Positions 1 through 6,795 are shown, counted from the first letter of the stretch. The stretch: 11,947 nucleotides of DNA from Nitrososphaerales archaeon TH5894 (GCA_014523485.1 JAATVK010000105.1:1-11947); one strand, 5' to 3'. Notes: generated by a model not told the origin, from the letters alone. Program-made: numbers and translations.

Positions 1-433
1 CTGCTATTGGTTCTATTAAATCAAACCAGCAATCCGCATCTCCGCTATATGAGAAATCACCAAGGGCTAAAACTAGTTCTGGGTCTTGATTAATAATATT
101 ATCTACTGTGTCTTCTGTTTCACCTGTACAATCCCAATCTCCAACGGCTACAAAATTAAAAATAGATTTTTCATTCTTATTATTATTATCCGATTCTTCG
201 TCGCCAGTTTCTTTAGAATCTTTATTTTTTGTTTGGTCTTGTATTTTTACTTTATCTTTATCATCAGTAATTTCAATTGCGTAAGAATGTTGTAAAACAT
301 TTAAACTAACAAGATTATATTTCTTATTACTATTGTCGTCTTCACCAAAATACGTATTTAATAGTATAGTAGAAATTAGTACATGAATTATAATAATAGC
401 GATTAAATTACAATTACAACTCTTCAAATACAA
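1..433 (-). CDS. Secreted purple-acid-phosphatase-like metallophosphatase, N-terminal part (runs off left edge)
   Basis: Read on the minus strand, the frame is open from 487 to the window edge. It encodes a short basic/Cys start, a hydrophobic segment (LIAIIIIHVLISTILL), a Lys/Asp/Glu/Asn-rich linker of about 60 residues, then the start of a calcineurin-like phosphoesterase domain: FNFVAVGDWDC, PELVLALGDFSYSGDADCW. GDWD carries the first metal ligand. GDFSY matches the GDxxY motif of purple acid phosphatases, in which Asp bridges the metals and Tyr binds ferric iron (family knowledge). It is therefore probably an exported or membrane-anchored phosphomonoesterase; the substrate is unknown. No ATG lies in frame. 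I chose the TTG at 433 because AATTATTAAAAG (453-464) sits at TATA-box distance, giving a leaderless message; TTG at 427 is possible. The GNHD, VxxH and GHxH motifs lie outside the window. It is homologous across this domain to the phosphatase at 8584. Confidence 0.82.
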   Translation of the reverse strand, partial: MYLKSCNCNLIAIIIIHVLISTILLNTYFGEDDNSNKKYNLVSLNVLQHSYAIEITDDKDKVKIQDQTKNKDSKETGDEESDNNNKNEKSIFNFVAVGDWDCTGETEDTVDNIINQDPELVLALGDFSYSGDADCWFDLIEPIA

Positions 434-452
434 GATTGTAGGTTTTCTAATG

Positions 453-464
453 CTTTTAATAATT
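453..464 (-). promoter_or_regulatory. TATA-like box for the left-edge phosphatase
   Basis: AATTATTAAAAG on the minus strand is centred about 26 bp upstream of the TTG at 433. That fits an archaeal box A with transcription starting at or next to the start codon. It is weak on its own but consistent with the other promoters in this window. Confidence 0.35.
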
Positions 465-584
465 GTGTCGGTTTCTATTAGTAGAATCTATGAAAAAATG
501 ATCCATTTAAAACTTGGTTTAAATCTTCTCAACATTCTTTAGATTATTTAAAAAAGGGGTTCTGTTGATTCTAAGTATTTTTAA

Positions 585-632
585 AATGGGTGTTAATAAA
601 TGGGTGTTCGAATTTCTTGATTAAACACCATT
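585..632. repeat. Direct and inverted repeat cluster of AATGGGTGTT
   Basis: AATGGGTGTT occurs twice in direct orientation (585-594 and 599-608, period 14). It is followed by AACACCATT (624-632), the inverse complement lacking one G. A further pair of the same core follows at 708-739. The arrangement could be an operator array or RNA hairpin arms. No function is assigned. Confidence 0.6.
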
Positions 633-707
633 CTTGACATTGGTTAGAATTAATTGAGGTTGTGTAATATTTATGTACAATAAACAATAAAACGATTGGA
701 GATTTTA

Positions 708-739
708 TTGGGTGTCAAAGGTTATTCTCTAACACCCAA
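708..739. repeat. Perfect 8-bp inverted repeat TTGGGTGT / ACACCCAA
   Basis: TTGGGTGT (708-715) and ACACCCAA (732-739) form a perfect dyad with a 16-nt loop. They repeat the GGGTGT core seen at 585-632. The left arm contains the proposed TTG start of the 38-aa smORF. If the smORF is real, an RNA hairpin would bury its start codon. If it is not, this is another copy of a binding site. Confidence 0.55.
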
Positions 740-824
740 AGACATGTATAATGATGGATTTAGGTGTATTATAACAATAGAAGGTAGAATAAAAGATTGT
801 TTATTTTTGAGTGGTAAATACTAG
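708..824 (+). CDS. Possible 38-aa small protein, unknown
   Basis: A TTG-initiated frame encodes 38 residues beginning MGVKGYSLTPKDMYNDGF, continuing RCIITIEGRIKDCLF and ending SGKY. In its favour: GGAGAT at 698-703 ends in a GGAG core 6 nt from the TTG; the composition is balanced (Gly, Lys, Asp, Arg, two Cys) rather than the Phe/Ile/Asn/Lys junk typical of random AT-rich frames; and codon usage looks ordinary. Against: it is short, it overlaps an inverted repeat, and I recognise no family. It has no membrane segment or signal peptide. An internal ATG at codon 13 could give a 26-residue version. Existence is uncertain and function unknown. Confidence 0.38.
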   Translation: MGVKGYSLTPKDMYNDGFRCIITIEGRIKDCLFLSGKY

Positions 825-1175
825 ATTTCATATTGATATTATAATCTATTTTCTGATTGTAGTGAAGGTTCTTCAAAGGTTTGAATTGCCAATAGTTAAT
901 ACAATATAACAATTATAATTATTTTCTATAGCTGACCTGCGAAAGAGTTATTCTTACCTATAAGGAAATAAATGTTGATTTTTATTCAAGAATTATTTTA
1001 CAAATTTTGAATAAAAGAGAAATAAAAAAGATGAAAGTTTTTCTTTGAAAATAATTTTGTTAATTGACTCATTTATACATTGCCATTTTTCTATTTGTCT
1101 CTTTTGCTCATTTTTAACACACCTTCTTAATTTAGTTGATAAAAAAATTTAATATATAGTAGTGGAGCCTTTTTC
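825..1175. other. Intergenic region without a supported gene
   Basis: About 350 bp of AT-rich DNA lying downstream of the possible smORF at 708 and downstream of the zinc-ribbon gene at 1176-1352. Frames in both directions break quickly. I saw no RNA gene or extended repeat. T-rich stretches near 1131-1150 could end transcripts, but none is convincing. Confidence 0.5.
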
Positions 1176-1352
1176 CTAAGACCAATATAATCTAGTTATC
1201 TTTCCACACTCATTGCACTCATGCGTTGTTTCAATATCATTTCTATTAATTTTATATTTATTTGCCTTGGTATGAATATCATCTGGTTTTATAGCATTAT
1301 ATTCAACTCCACAGTAACTGCAACTAAAGGGTCTGCTCGTATTAGATGACAT
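1176..1352 (-). CDS. 58-aa zinc-ribbon protein, unknown function
   Basis: ATG at 1352 opens a 58-codon frame ending at TAG (1176-1178). It carries two Cys-x2-Cys knuckles: CSYC at residues 11-14 and CNEC at 46-49, about 30 residues apart. The second is followed by GKITRLYW near the C-terminus. The 4-Cys pattern is that of a zinc ribbon, a structural Zn site used in small nucleic-acid-binding or protein-binding modules (family knowledge). There is no signal peptide or membrane segment, so it is presumably cytoplasmic. Between the knuckles it is Lys/Asn/Asp rich (KPDDIHTKANKYKINRND). It is divergent from the large membrane-protein gene at 1593, with 240 bp between. Its 5' region has only a weak box candidate near 1379-1390. 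A regulator or RNA/DNA-binding role is an inference. The Cys spacing makes chance unlikely. Confidence 0.7.
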   Translation of the reverse strand: MSSNTSRPFSCSYCGVEYNAIKPDDIHTKANKYKINRNDIETTHECNECGKITRLYWS

Positions 1353-1439
1353 AATACTGTCTAGATAACATTCTTAATCTAAATTTTATTATCTTTTTCT
1401 AAATTATATTAAATATATGTAATACACTATATATCAATA

Positions 1440-1461
1440 AATATCTTGATATTGTCAATAT
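1440..1461. repeat. Two overlapping perfect dyads in a divergent intergenic region
   Basis: AATATCTTGATATT (1440-1453) is a perfect 6-bp dyad with a 2-nt centre. It overlaps ATATTGTCAATAT (1449-1461), a perfect 6-bp dyad around a single T. Both lie between the divergent genes starting at 1352 (-) and 1593 (+). Such dyads are possible operators, though in DNA this AT-rich one dyad could be chance. Confidence 0.4.
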
Positions 1462-1563
1462 TCTAATTCTTACAATATAACATACATAATAATATAAAAA
1501 ATAAGCAAATTTTTTTATATCGAATTATATTAAATTATAAGATGTCTTTCTATTCTTGCTAAT

Positions 1564-1582
1564 CTTATATAGTTCTTATATA
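1564..1582 (+). promoter_or_regulatory. Tandem TATA boxes upstream of the membrane-protein gene
   Basis: CTTATATA occurs at 1564-1571 and again at 1575-1582, an 11-bp direct repeat. The first copy is centred 25 bp before the GTG at 1593, the expected spacing for an archaeal promoter making a leaderless mRNA. The second is too close to serve the same start and would place initiation inside the coding region. Confidence 0.55.
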
Positions 1583-1592
1583 CATATACTAC

Positions 1593-3038
1593 GTGCATTT
1601 TTGGAAAGACAGCTTTTCTCAAAGACCTAAGATACTCAATAGAAAAATAACTGTTGTAACAGGTGCTGTTATAATTTCCATTGTAATTATTGACTTGTTG
1701 ATGACACGTCAGATTTTACCCTATACCTACAATATGGAAGTTATAATGTTCATCTTGACTATTGCTATTGGATATGGCATAGGATCTTGGATACTTTTAA
1801 GATACACTACACAAATAAGCAAAAAGATTAGAGCCAAATCTCGTTTTATTAATATCATGCACTGGACAGTAATTGTAATTCAATTTACTTTATTGGTAAT
1901 ACTTTTGTTAATTCTTTTTAGTAATACTGGCCATCATTTTTTATCTCCCACAGTTTTTGCTATTAGTTCAATAGCATCCAGTATTGTCATAGGTCTCATA
2001 GGATTCAAATTCTTTTCATGGTATAAATTAAGTTTTAAGAAAAATCTAATAATCTTATTTTATGGTATTGCAGCATTTGCACTTTGTGCATCAATATTAG
2101 AAGATGCTGGGACTAAATTGTTATTGGTAGAGGTGGTACAAGAAAAATCACCCCCAGGAGCAACTGTTGAATCTTCTTTTTTATATAAACCATCTGAGAA
2201 ATACGATGGAGAAATAATATACAAGATGGTAAATTCTGATACTACAACTCTATATATAATACCAAACTCAAGTCTTGCAATATATAATCTACTAAATTCT
2301 ACTGTCCTTCCAATAGCATTTGGATTTAGATGGATTGCATCTACTACACTTTTAAATAGTCTTTATCAGAGGATAGGCAAACTCCCATTGTTACTTTGGC
2401 TCATTTTTTCTCTTCCATTGATATTCTATTTGATTGGTAAGGCTCCAGGTTTTTTCTCTGGTGAAGGTTTATCACAAGTAGACGAACAATATCGTTATTT
2501 TTTTAGACTTTTATTTAGAATTGGTACTATAGCTGGAAACGTTCTCTTTGGTCTCGCCTTTTTTATGGCTGTAAGAAGTTTAGTCTCATCAAAATTAAAA
2601 GATTATCTTATTATTGCTGCAATAGGTGACACAATGGTTGGTATTTCACTTTCTACTTCTGCTATCCAACCTACATATGGAGTAGCTGCGCATTCACTTG
2701 TTCTACTATCTTCGTATTTGTTTAGTATTGGATTATATCTTTCAGCAATAGCAATATCACAAGATCACTATCTACGAAAATCAATTAAAGGATCTATGAG
2801 TGATTTAATAGGTGACATAGGATCCGCACAAATGGAACAAGAAATAGAAAAGAAAGTAATGAAGCTCATCCAAAAACAACGTAAAGAAATGGAGGAACAG
2901 ACTGGTGAATTGTCCTATGAAGTTACTGAAAATGAGGTTAGAGATTATATAAAATTAGTAGTTGATCAAAGAAAAAAATCTACTACACCATTAGACAAGA
3001 AAAGATTTAACCCAGACGATACAAAATATTACTCCTAG
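1593..3038 (+). CDS. Ten-helix integral membrane protein with cytoplasmic coiled tail, unknown
   Basis: A 481-residue frame with GTG start, chosen because a TATA box lies 25 bp upstream and there is no earlier start. Hydrophobic segments fall near residues 19-37, 48-69, 90-109, 120-141, 150-169, 228-250, 264-282, 303-327, 335-354 and 362-387. A polar loop of about 55 residues (172-227, containing EKSPPGATVESSF and a Tyr/Lys/Asp-rich stretch) separates helices 5 and 6. The C-terminal 90 residues are charged and helical (MEQEIEKKVMKLIQKQRKEM, then a Lys-rich end) and probably cytoplasmic. I do not recognise an enzyme or transporter signature; there is no ATP-binding motif or paired charged residues inside helices. 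It has the look of lineage-restricted thaumarchaeal membrane proteins, but that is an impression. It stands alone, with 371 bp before the next gene. That it is a real gene is certain; its function is unknown. Confidence 0.9.
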   Translation: MHFWKDSFSQRPKILNRKITVVTGAVIISIVIIDLLMTRQILPYTYNMEVIMFILTIAIGYGIGSWILLRYTTQISKKIRAKSRFINIMHWTVIVIQFTLLVILLLILFSNTGHHFLSPTVFAISSIASSIVIGLIGFKFFSWYKLSFKKNLIILFYGIAAFALCASILEDAGTKLLLVEVVQEKSPPGATVESSFLYKPSEKYDGEIIYKMVNSDTTTLYIIPNSSLAIYNLLNSTVLPIAFGFRWIASTTLLNSLYQRIGKLPLLLWLIFSLPLIFYLIGKAPGFFSGEGLSQVDEQYRYFFRLLFRIGTIAGNVLFGLAFFMAVRSLVSSKLKDYLIIAAIGDTMVGISLSTSAIQPTYGVAAHSLVLLSSYLFSIGLYLSAIAISQDHYLRKSIKGSMSDLIGDIGSAQMEQEIEKKVMKLIQKQRKEMEEQTGELSYEVTENEVRDYIKLVVDQRKKSTTPLDKKRFNPDDTKYYS

Positions 3039-3100
3039 TATAGTTACAAATATTTACTAAAACATATCTCCATTGGTATATAGAAGGAATGTGAAAAGAA

Positions 3101-3124
3101 AATTTTTAGGTTAGTTTTTTATTT
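3101..3124 (+). terminator. Oligo-T stretch after the membrane-protein gene
   Basis: AATTTTTAGG followed by GTTTTTTATTT, including T6 at 3115-3120, lies about 75 bp after the stop codon. Archaeal termination commonly uses T-runs without a hairpin. Support is limited in DNA this AT-rich. Confidence 0.3.
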
Positions 3125-3376
3125 GGTATAATAGTTCTTACATTGATCTTGTTACCTTTTTGGAAATAAAGGTATTAACAGGAACATTCAACTACTTTTT
3201 TTGGTCAAATTTGGGTCAAACATCATATAATCACATAATTATATAATAGAAGTAAACAGTAAGTAATTAAAATTATTTTATGTGTATGTAAATCTATAAT
3301 ATTAAATACTATTAATATAGCAGAAACTAGTAATATAAATATTTTTAGAAATATTTAGATTCAAAATAAATGGGAA

Positions 3377-3386
3377 TTATTAAATA
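3377..3386 (+). promoter_or_regulatory. TATA box for the beta-helix protein gene
   Basis: TTATTAAATA is centred about 28 bp before the ATG at 3410. No Shine-Dalgarno is present, so the mRNA is probably leaderless. Confidence 0.5.
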
Positions 3387-3409
3387 GCGTTATTGAATTA
3401 TTTCCTTGT

Positions 3410-4201
3410 ATGAACTTTATTGTAATTATTTTCATGATTTCAACAATGACTGTATTTTTGTCAATTGGAAATAATATGATTTTTCCTGGTTATCCACAAA
3501 CTATAGAAAATGATAGCAAAGAAAAACTTTCAATCAATCAAATCTCACCTTGTTCAATGACAGTAGAGACTGATTTTAAACTGGAAACGAACCTTAACTG
3601 TTATAAGGATGGGCTTATTGTATCAGGAAATGGAATTACACTTGATTTAAATGGAAAAACTATAACTGGACCGGGAAAGACTTTAGAACATAGTGGAATA
3701 GTGGTTCTTGGAAATGATGTCACTATAAACGGTCCAGGAACTGTAACCAATTTTCAGAAGGGTATAAATCTTAATAATTCAAATACTGTAGATGTTAAAT
3801 CAATTATTCTTCAAAATAATCAATTTGGAATATTTTCTATGGATAGCTACGATAGTGAAATTAATGAAAATAATGTAAACTTGAATAATATAGGTATTTC
3901 TGCTTTTTCAAGCAACAATTTAATTTTTAAAAATAATTTGATAACTGATAACCAACTGTCAGGAATAAGTTTGATTAATACTAATCAATCTTTAATTGAG
4001 GGGAATAATGTTAAAAGATCAGGTGTAGGACTATTTTTAGACCAACCGAGTAACCATAATCAAATAAACAGTAATAGTTTAATGTATAATATAGTTGATA
4101 TAAATGATGCGAATGTTTTAGCATTAAATTTGAATAATAATCAATATTATCAAAACAAATGTATGGTATCTGAATCAGGAGAACTATGTTTACAGTATTG
4201 A
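3410..4201 (+). CDS. Secreted right-handed parallel beta-helix protein (NosD/PbH1-type repeats)
   Basis: 263 residues. Residues 1-20 (FIVIIFMISTMTVFLSIG) form a signal peptide or anchor. Mature residues 44-90 match the N-terminal cap common to secreted beta-helix proteins: SPCSMTVETDFKLETNLNC with Cys48 and Cys64, then GNGITLDLNGKTITGPG. From about 92 to 245 the chain is a ladder of 22-24-residue coils of the type 'GI.L..s....i..N.i..n' (GIVVLGNDVTINGPG, GISLINTNQSLIEGNN, GVGLFLDQPSNHNQI), rich in Asn at the turns. Cys251 and Cys260 probably close the C-terminal cap. Such folds bind or cleave polysaccharides or serve as surface scaffolds (family knowledge). I see no clear catalytic cluster, so binding or structural use is as likely as lyase activity. 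It is short for the family, with about six coils. Transcription is probably monocistronic and convergent with the gene ending at 4679. Confidence 0.88.
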   Translation: MNFIVIIFMISTMTVFLSIGNNMIFPGYPQTIENDSKEKLSINQISPCSMTVETDFKLETNLNCYKDGLIVSGNGITLDLNGKTITGPGKTLEHSGIVVLGNDVTINGPGTVTNFQKGINLNNSNTVDVKSIILQNNQFGIFSMDSYDSEINENNVNLNNIGISAFSSNNLIFKNNLITDNQLSGISLINTNQSLIEGNNVKRSGVGLFLDQPSNHNQINSNSLMYNIVDINDANVLALNLNNNQYYQNKCMVSESGELCLQY

Positions 4202-4444
4202 TCAAAAAAATTGAATAATCGATATTTAATTTTTAAGAATAAATATATTGATATGTCATCAATGTAATGTATCAGGAATGGTAACGAAATTTTCATTTAT
4301 TTTAGTACTTATTTAGACATTTAAATTATAGTATATTGAATTAATATTCAGATCATACAGAGAATAGTTCATACAAAATATATTGACTCTAATATTCTTA
4401 AAAATATAATATATATACAGTGCCAATACCATGGATTTAATTGA

Positions 4445-4570
4445 TTAGACGTAAGTGTTAATATCATAATCATAATCATAATCATCTTCTTCTTCTTCTT
4501 CTTCTTTGATGCATTGTGTTATACAATTTGATGAATTGCTCTCTACCTTAGATTAATAATAGAAAGACAT
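4445..4570 (-). pseudogene. Possible broken small acidic-tail ORF
   Basis: On the minus strand, ATG at 4570 reads MSFYY and then hits TAA (4553-4555). The same frame continues for 35 codons: SKVESNSSNCITQCIK, Glu x6, then DDYDYDYDINTYV and TAA at 4445-4447. A CxxxC followed by an acidic tail looks protein-like, and the repeat is exactly in phase. It could be a gene damaged by one nonsense change, a piece of a longer lost gene, or simply a slippage-grown repeat that happens to read well. No family recognised. Confidence 0.22.
4463..4504. repeat. Compound simple sequence repeat (ATCATA)3-(ATC)2-(TTC)6
   Basis: Plus-strand units are three ATCATA (4463-4480), two ATC (4481-4486) and six TTC (4487-4504). 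On the minus strand these read GAA x6, GAT x2 and TAT/GAT alternation, i.e. Glu, Asp and Tyr-Asp codons. All units are multiples of three, so length changes would keep a reading frame. Confidence 0.85.
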
Positions 4571-4662
4571 ACAATTAAGGTAAATTTTTTTTATTAACTG
4601 ATAATGTTGTCCTGAATATGTAAATCTTACAAACAAAGACCATCTTTATGATATGATAACAT

Positions 4663-4672
4663 TCAAAAAAAC
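4663..4672 (-). terminator. T7 run after the four-helix membrane-protein gene
   Basis: On the minus strand GTTTTTTTGA (T7 at 4665-4671) follows 7 nt after the TAA stop at 4679-4681. This is the normal form of an archaeal oligo-T terminator. Confidence 0.45.
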
Positions 4673-4678
4673 TTTTTA

Positions 4679-5149
4679 TTAAATAGTGATTATTAATTTG
4701 AAAGTTGTGGCCAATGTTATTCCATAAATAGTATGGCCTACCAAACTTACTACAGCTGGACCTTTGCCTAGTGGATGATTCCATAAATCTATTCCAGTAA
4801 TCGGTTTGTGAATTGGAACAAGAGTAAGGATCCAAAGGAAAAAGCCATACAATAATCCTAATGGCAATAAAGGGATTACTTTTAGAGTCGGAATCAATAT
4901 AAAAGCTACTAATAATCCAATTCCACCAAGGCTTCCATTTAGGAAATGTAACAAAAATATTCCCCAAAAGTGAAGATTATTTGATGCAAGTCTAAACAAC
5001 TTGCATGTAAGAATCTGATTTTCATGCCATTCTAGGATACCTGTCAATCCCCATCTTTTCCAAAATGGAATTTCCAAAATTGTCATAACTCCAGTTGAAA
5101 CAAAACCAGCAAATAAACTCGACAAAATAGTATACAAGTCGATTTGCAA
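4679..5149 (-). CDS. Four-helix membrane protein, unknown
   Basis: 156 residues from TTG at 5149. This is the only usable start, since an in-frame TGA lies just upstream at 5159-5161. An AAATAAAT box about 26 bp upstream would allow a leaderless message, and GTGA at 5159-5162 is an alternative weak ribosome site. Hydrophobic helices fall near residues 7-26, 62-86, 92-111 and 131-150. Polar segments carry likely conserved residues: EIPFWKRWGLTGILEWHENQ (26-45), LHF and LHFLNG (59-71), HKPITGIDLWNHPLGKGP (114-131) and GHTIYG (138-143). Five histidines at or near membrane borders (60, 68, 114, 125, 139) could suggest metal or heme binding, but nothing proves it. I do not recognise the family. 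A second, overlapping minus-strand frame at 4575-4967 is a shadow. Confidence 0.8.
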   Translation of the reverse strand: MQIDLYTILSSLFAGFVSTGVMTILEIPFWKRWGLTGILEWHENQILTCKLFRLASNNLHFWGIFLLHFLNGSLGGIGLLVAFILIPTLKVIPLLPLGLLYGFFLWILTLVPIHKPITGIDLWNHPLGKGPAVVSLVGHTIYGITLATTFKLIITI

Positions 5150-5411
5150 ATTTAACTTTCACATCCAGGATTTATTTCTATTGTAAGATTAATTGCAACA
5201 CATATACGCATTTGCTCTAGTTACATTAAATATAATATATTAAATTTTTTCAGAAATAACTGGTTTTCTTGCTTCATATGTGAATATTTATTAAAAAACG
5301 TTGCTCACATGGATAAGAAAAAGAACTAAATTAACGGATAAATAAAAAGTTGAATTTCACCTATCCATGAAATATTTAAATATATTAATTCGACTAAATG
5401 GTTTTGGTATT

Positions 5412-5416
5412 AAAAA
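5412..5416 (-). terminator. Short oligo-T after the C2H2 gene
   Basis: The minus strand reads CCTTTTTAA about 20 nt past the stop of the zinc-protein gene. A five-T run is a weak archaeal terminator candidate. Confidence 0.25.
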
Positions 5417-5435
5417 GGATAATTGATTATTATTC

Positions 5436-5786
5436 TCAAGGAGAGGGATCAATATTTTGTTCAGCTGAGCGTTTATTTTGTTCTCCTTTATTAGCATGTG
5501 CATGAGATGTGTGATCCTCAAGTTCATCAATTGTACGAGCTGTTAAGCCACAAATATTACACGTAGTAGTATGGTTCTCATTAATAGTATCTTCTAACAC
5601 TCCTTTTTTATTATTAATATCAAAAGTTTCTTTATCTTTACTATTAGGATTACCTTGTTTATCTATACTTTGTATATGACCACAGCTCAAATAATACTCA
5701 TCAAAATTAATTCCATTCTGTACATCAGTCACCCCTACTTCTCTCTTACAAGTATTACAAATGATCCTAGAATCAGTGGAAGGCAC
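5436..5786 (-). CDS. Small two-site zinc protein with C-terminal C2H2 finger
   Basis: 116 residues from GTG at 5786, chosen because a TATA box is centred 25 bp upstream. The ATG two bases earlier (5788) is in another frame and stops soon. The N-terminal half has CNTC (10-13) and CGH (35-37), a Cys-Cys-Cys-His arrangement resembling a treble-clef or ribbon site. Then comes a polar linker and a C2H2 finger: Cys76-x2-Cys79-x12-His92 with His95 or His97 (CNICG, DELEDHTSHAH). The last 20 residues are polar and disordered-looking. Single C2H2 fingers are frequent in thaumarchaeal small proteins and usually bind nucleic acid (family knowledge); the target here is unknown. It has no export signal. 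It is flanked by independent minus-strand genes 286 bp and 210 bp away, so no operon is implied. Confidence 0.85.
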   Translation of the reverse strand: MPSTDSRIICNTCKREVGVTDVQNGINFDEYYLSCGHIQSIDKQGNPNSKDKETFDINNKKGVLEDTINENHTTTCNICGLTARTIDELEDHTSHAHANKGEQNKRSAEQNIDPSP

Positions 5787-5804
5787 ATAAGGTAAAAGGT
5801 ATTT

Positions 5805-5817
5805 CTTTAATATAAAG
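5805..5817 (-). promoter_or_regulatory. TATA box for the C2H2 protein gene
   Basis: CTTTATATTAAAG on the minus strand is nearly palindromic and centred 25 bp from the GTG start at 5786. It supports a leaderless transcript and settles the start on GTG. Confidence 0.55.
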
Positions 5818-5996
5818 ATATTCTCATTGAGAGAATTAGGAATTACTATTATTTTATACTCTTTAAATTTTAATATTTATTCGCCTTTTTATACTTTATT
5901 ATTTGATCTTTTAAAATAAATTGATACGATGAATTACAGAAGACACAGAATGCTATTTTCTTATATTATAAATATAAATGCAACCTTGAAATGAGT

Positions 5997-6410
5997 TCAG
6001 TAGGAGTTTGTAGGTGGCAAATAGTCAGATATTGGAGAACCATGATGATAGACTAATAACAATCTTTTCTGATTACCATCATACTCAAAAATATTAGTTG
6101 CAACCACACCATTAAAGACTTTCCCTTCATTTAGAATCATCTTAATATTCTCTACACATGTAACTACCCCAACAACCTCTTCATATAGTTTAATTTTAGT
6201 ATTTGTGATGGTAAATTTTATATTTTCTGTATTAGCAAATATTGTCATCCAACTTTCACGAATTGCTAACCAACCAACAAACATTTCCCAGCCAGGATGT
6301 ATACATATACAATCATCATTATGACTCCATATATTTTCCATCATACCAATTGAGACATTCTCAAATGCATCATAGAATTGGGCATTGGCATTTTCTATAT
6401 CTTTTAGCAT
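5997..6410 (-). CDS. NTF2-like / SnoaL-family (DUF4440-type) protein
   Basis: 137 residues, ATG at 6410. The order of features matches a cone-shaped NTF2-like domain: helix 1 with NAQFYDAFENVSIGMM (9-24), then IWSHNDDCICIHPGWEMFVG (27-46), LAIRESWMTIF (48-58), beta strands with VVGVVTCVENI (79-89), VVATNIFEYDG (102-112) and the family-typical end LLLVYHHGSPI (117-127). The IHPGW and HHGSP motifs identify the SnoaL_3/DUF4440-like group. These are small cytoplasmic proteins or enzymes with diverse or unknown substrates (family knowledge), and no pathway can be read from the neighbours. Full length for the family. Upstream ATTAATAG at TATA distance indicates a leaderless transcript. It is divergent from the DUF421 gene at 6816. 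Confidence 0.9.
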   Translation of the reverse strand: MLKDIENANAQFYDAFENVSIGMMENIWSHNDDCICIHPGWEMFVGWLAIRESWMTIFANTENIKFTITNTKIKLYEEVVGVVTCVENIKMILNEGKVFNGVVATNIFEYDGNQKRLLLVYHHGSPISDYLPPTNSY

Positions 6411-6432
6411 ATAGTTAAGTATGGGTTTTTAA

Positions 6433-6440
6433 CTATTAAT
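6433..6440 (-). promoter_or_regulatory. TATA-like box for the NTF2-like gene
   Basis: ATTAATAG on the minus strand is centred 27 bp upstream of the ATG at 6410. No Shine-Dalgarno is seen. Confidence 0.4.
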
Positions 6441-6787
6441 GTTAGTCTTAAACATAGTTTGAAAATTAAAAAAAGGAACTGTATGATCTAATTTAATCCT
6501 TCTACACTTTTTATAATTTTTAAAAATCAGCAAATTTCATCTAGGTAACAATTCCGGTTTTCTTGCAAAACTCTTACATATTTGTTCTTTTCAATTTTAT
6601 TTTTTTATAATAATATTATTTTAGCATAATGTTCTGAAGTTTTAAGAACGTATAAATACTAACTAATAATATAAATAGCAAAAATTTTGTAATTACCTAA
6701 TGTTAAATTTTAGATAATTAAAATCACTTTAAAAAGATTCAGCTTTTTCTTTGATTTTAAAGTTACCTATTATTAACACTATAAACA

Positions 6788-6795
6788 TTATAAAT
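6788..6795 (+). promoter_or_regulatory. TATA box for the DUF421 gene
   Basis: TTATAAAT is centred 25 bp before the ATG at 6816. It is the closest match to the archaeal consensus in the window, with no Shine-Dalgarno, so the message is probably leaderless. Confidence 0.6.

Larger units (their letters stand above)
3039..3409. other. Intergenic region, no gene seen
   Basis: 371 bp of AT-rich sequence between two same-strand genes. It holds the T-runs noted separately and the promoter of the beta-helix gene at its right end. No frame on either strand looks coding and I see no RNA gene. Confidence 0.5.
4202..4678. other. Convergent intergenic region with a simple repeat
   Basis: 477 bp between two convergent genes. 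It is AT-rich and contains the trinucleotide-phased simple repeat at 4463-4504 and the T7 terminator of the minus-strand gene next to its right edge. Apart from the possible broken acidic frame on the minus strand (4445-4570), no coding stretch is apparent. Confidence 0.5.

Noticed and set aside
86..295. Plus-strand 69-codon frame, Phe/Ile rich
   Set aside because: It is the exact antisense shadow of the left-edge phosphatase gene, whose minus-strand reading has clear GDWD and GDFSY motifs.
4011..4205. Minus-strand 64-codon frame
   Set aside because: Antisense to the beta-helix gene. Its composition mirrors the Asn/Ile codons of that gene and no promoter or motif supports it.
4575..4967. Minus-strand 130-codon frame overlapping the four-helix membrane protein
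   Set aside because: Overlaps on the same strand in another frame. The 4679-5149 frame shows regular membrane helices and well-placed polar motifs; this one has mixed Trp/Ser/Asn-rich composition without pattern.
5786..5788. ATG two bases upstream of the C2H2 gene start
   Set aside because: It is in a different frame that stops soon and does not encode the zinc-finger cysteines; GTG at 5786 is in frame.
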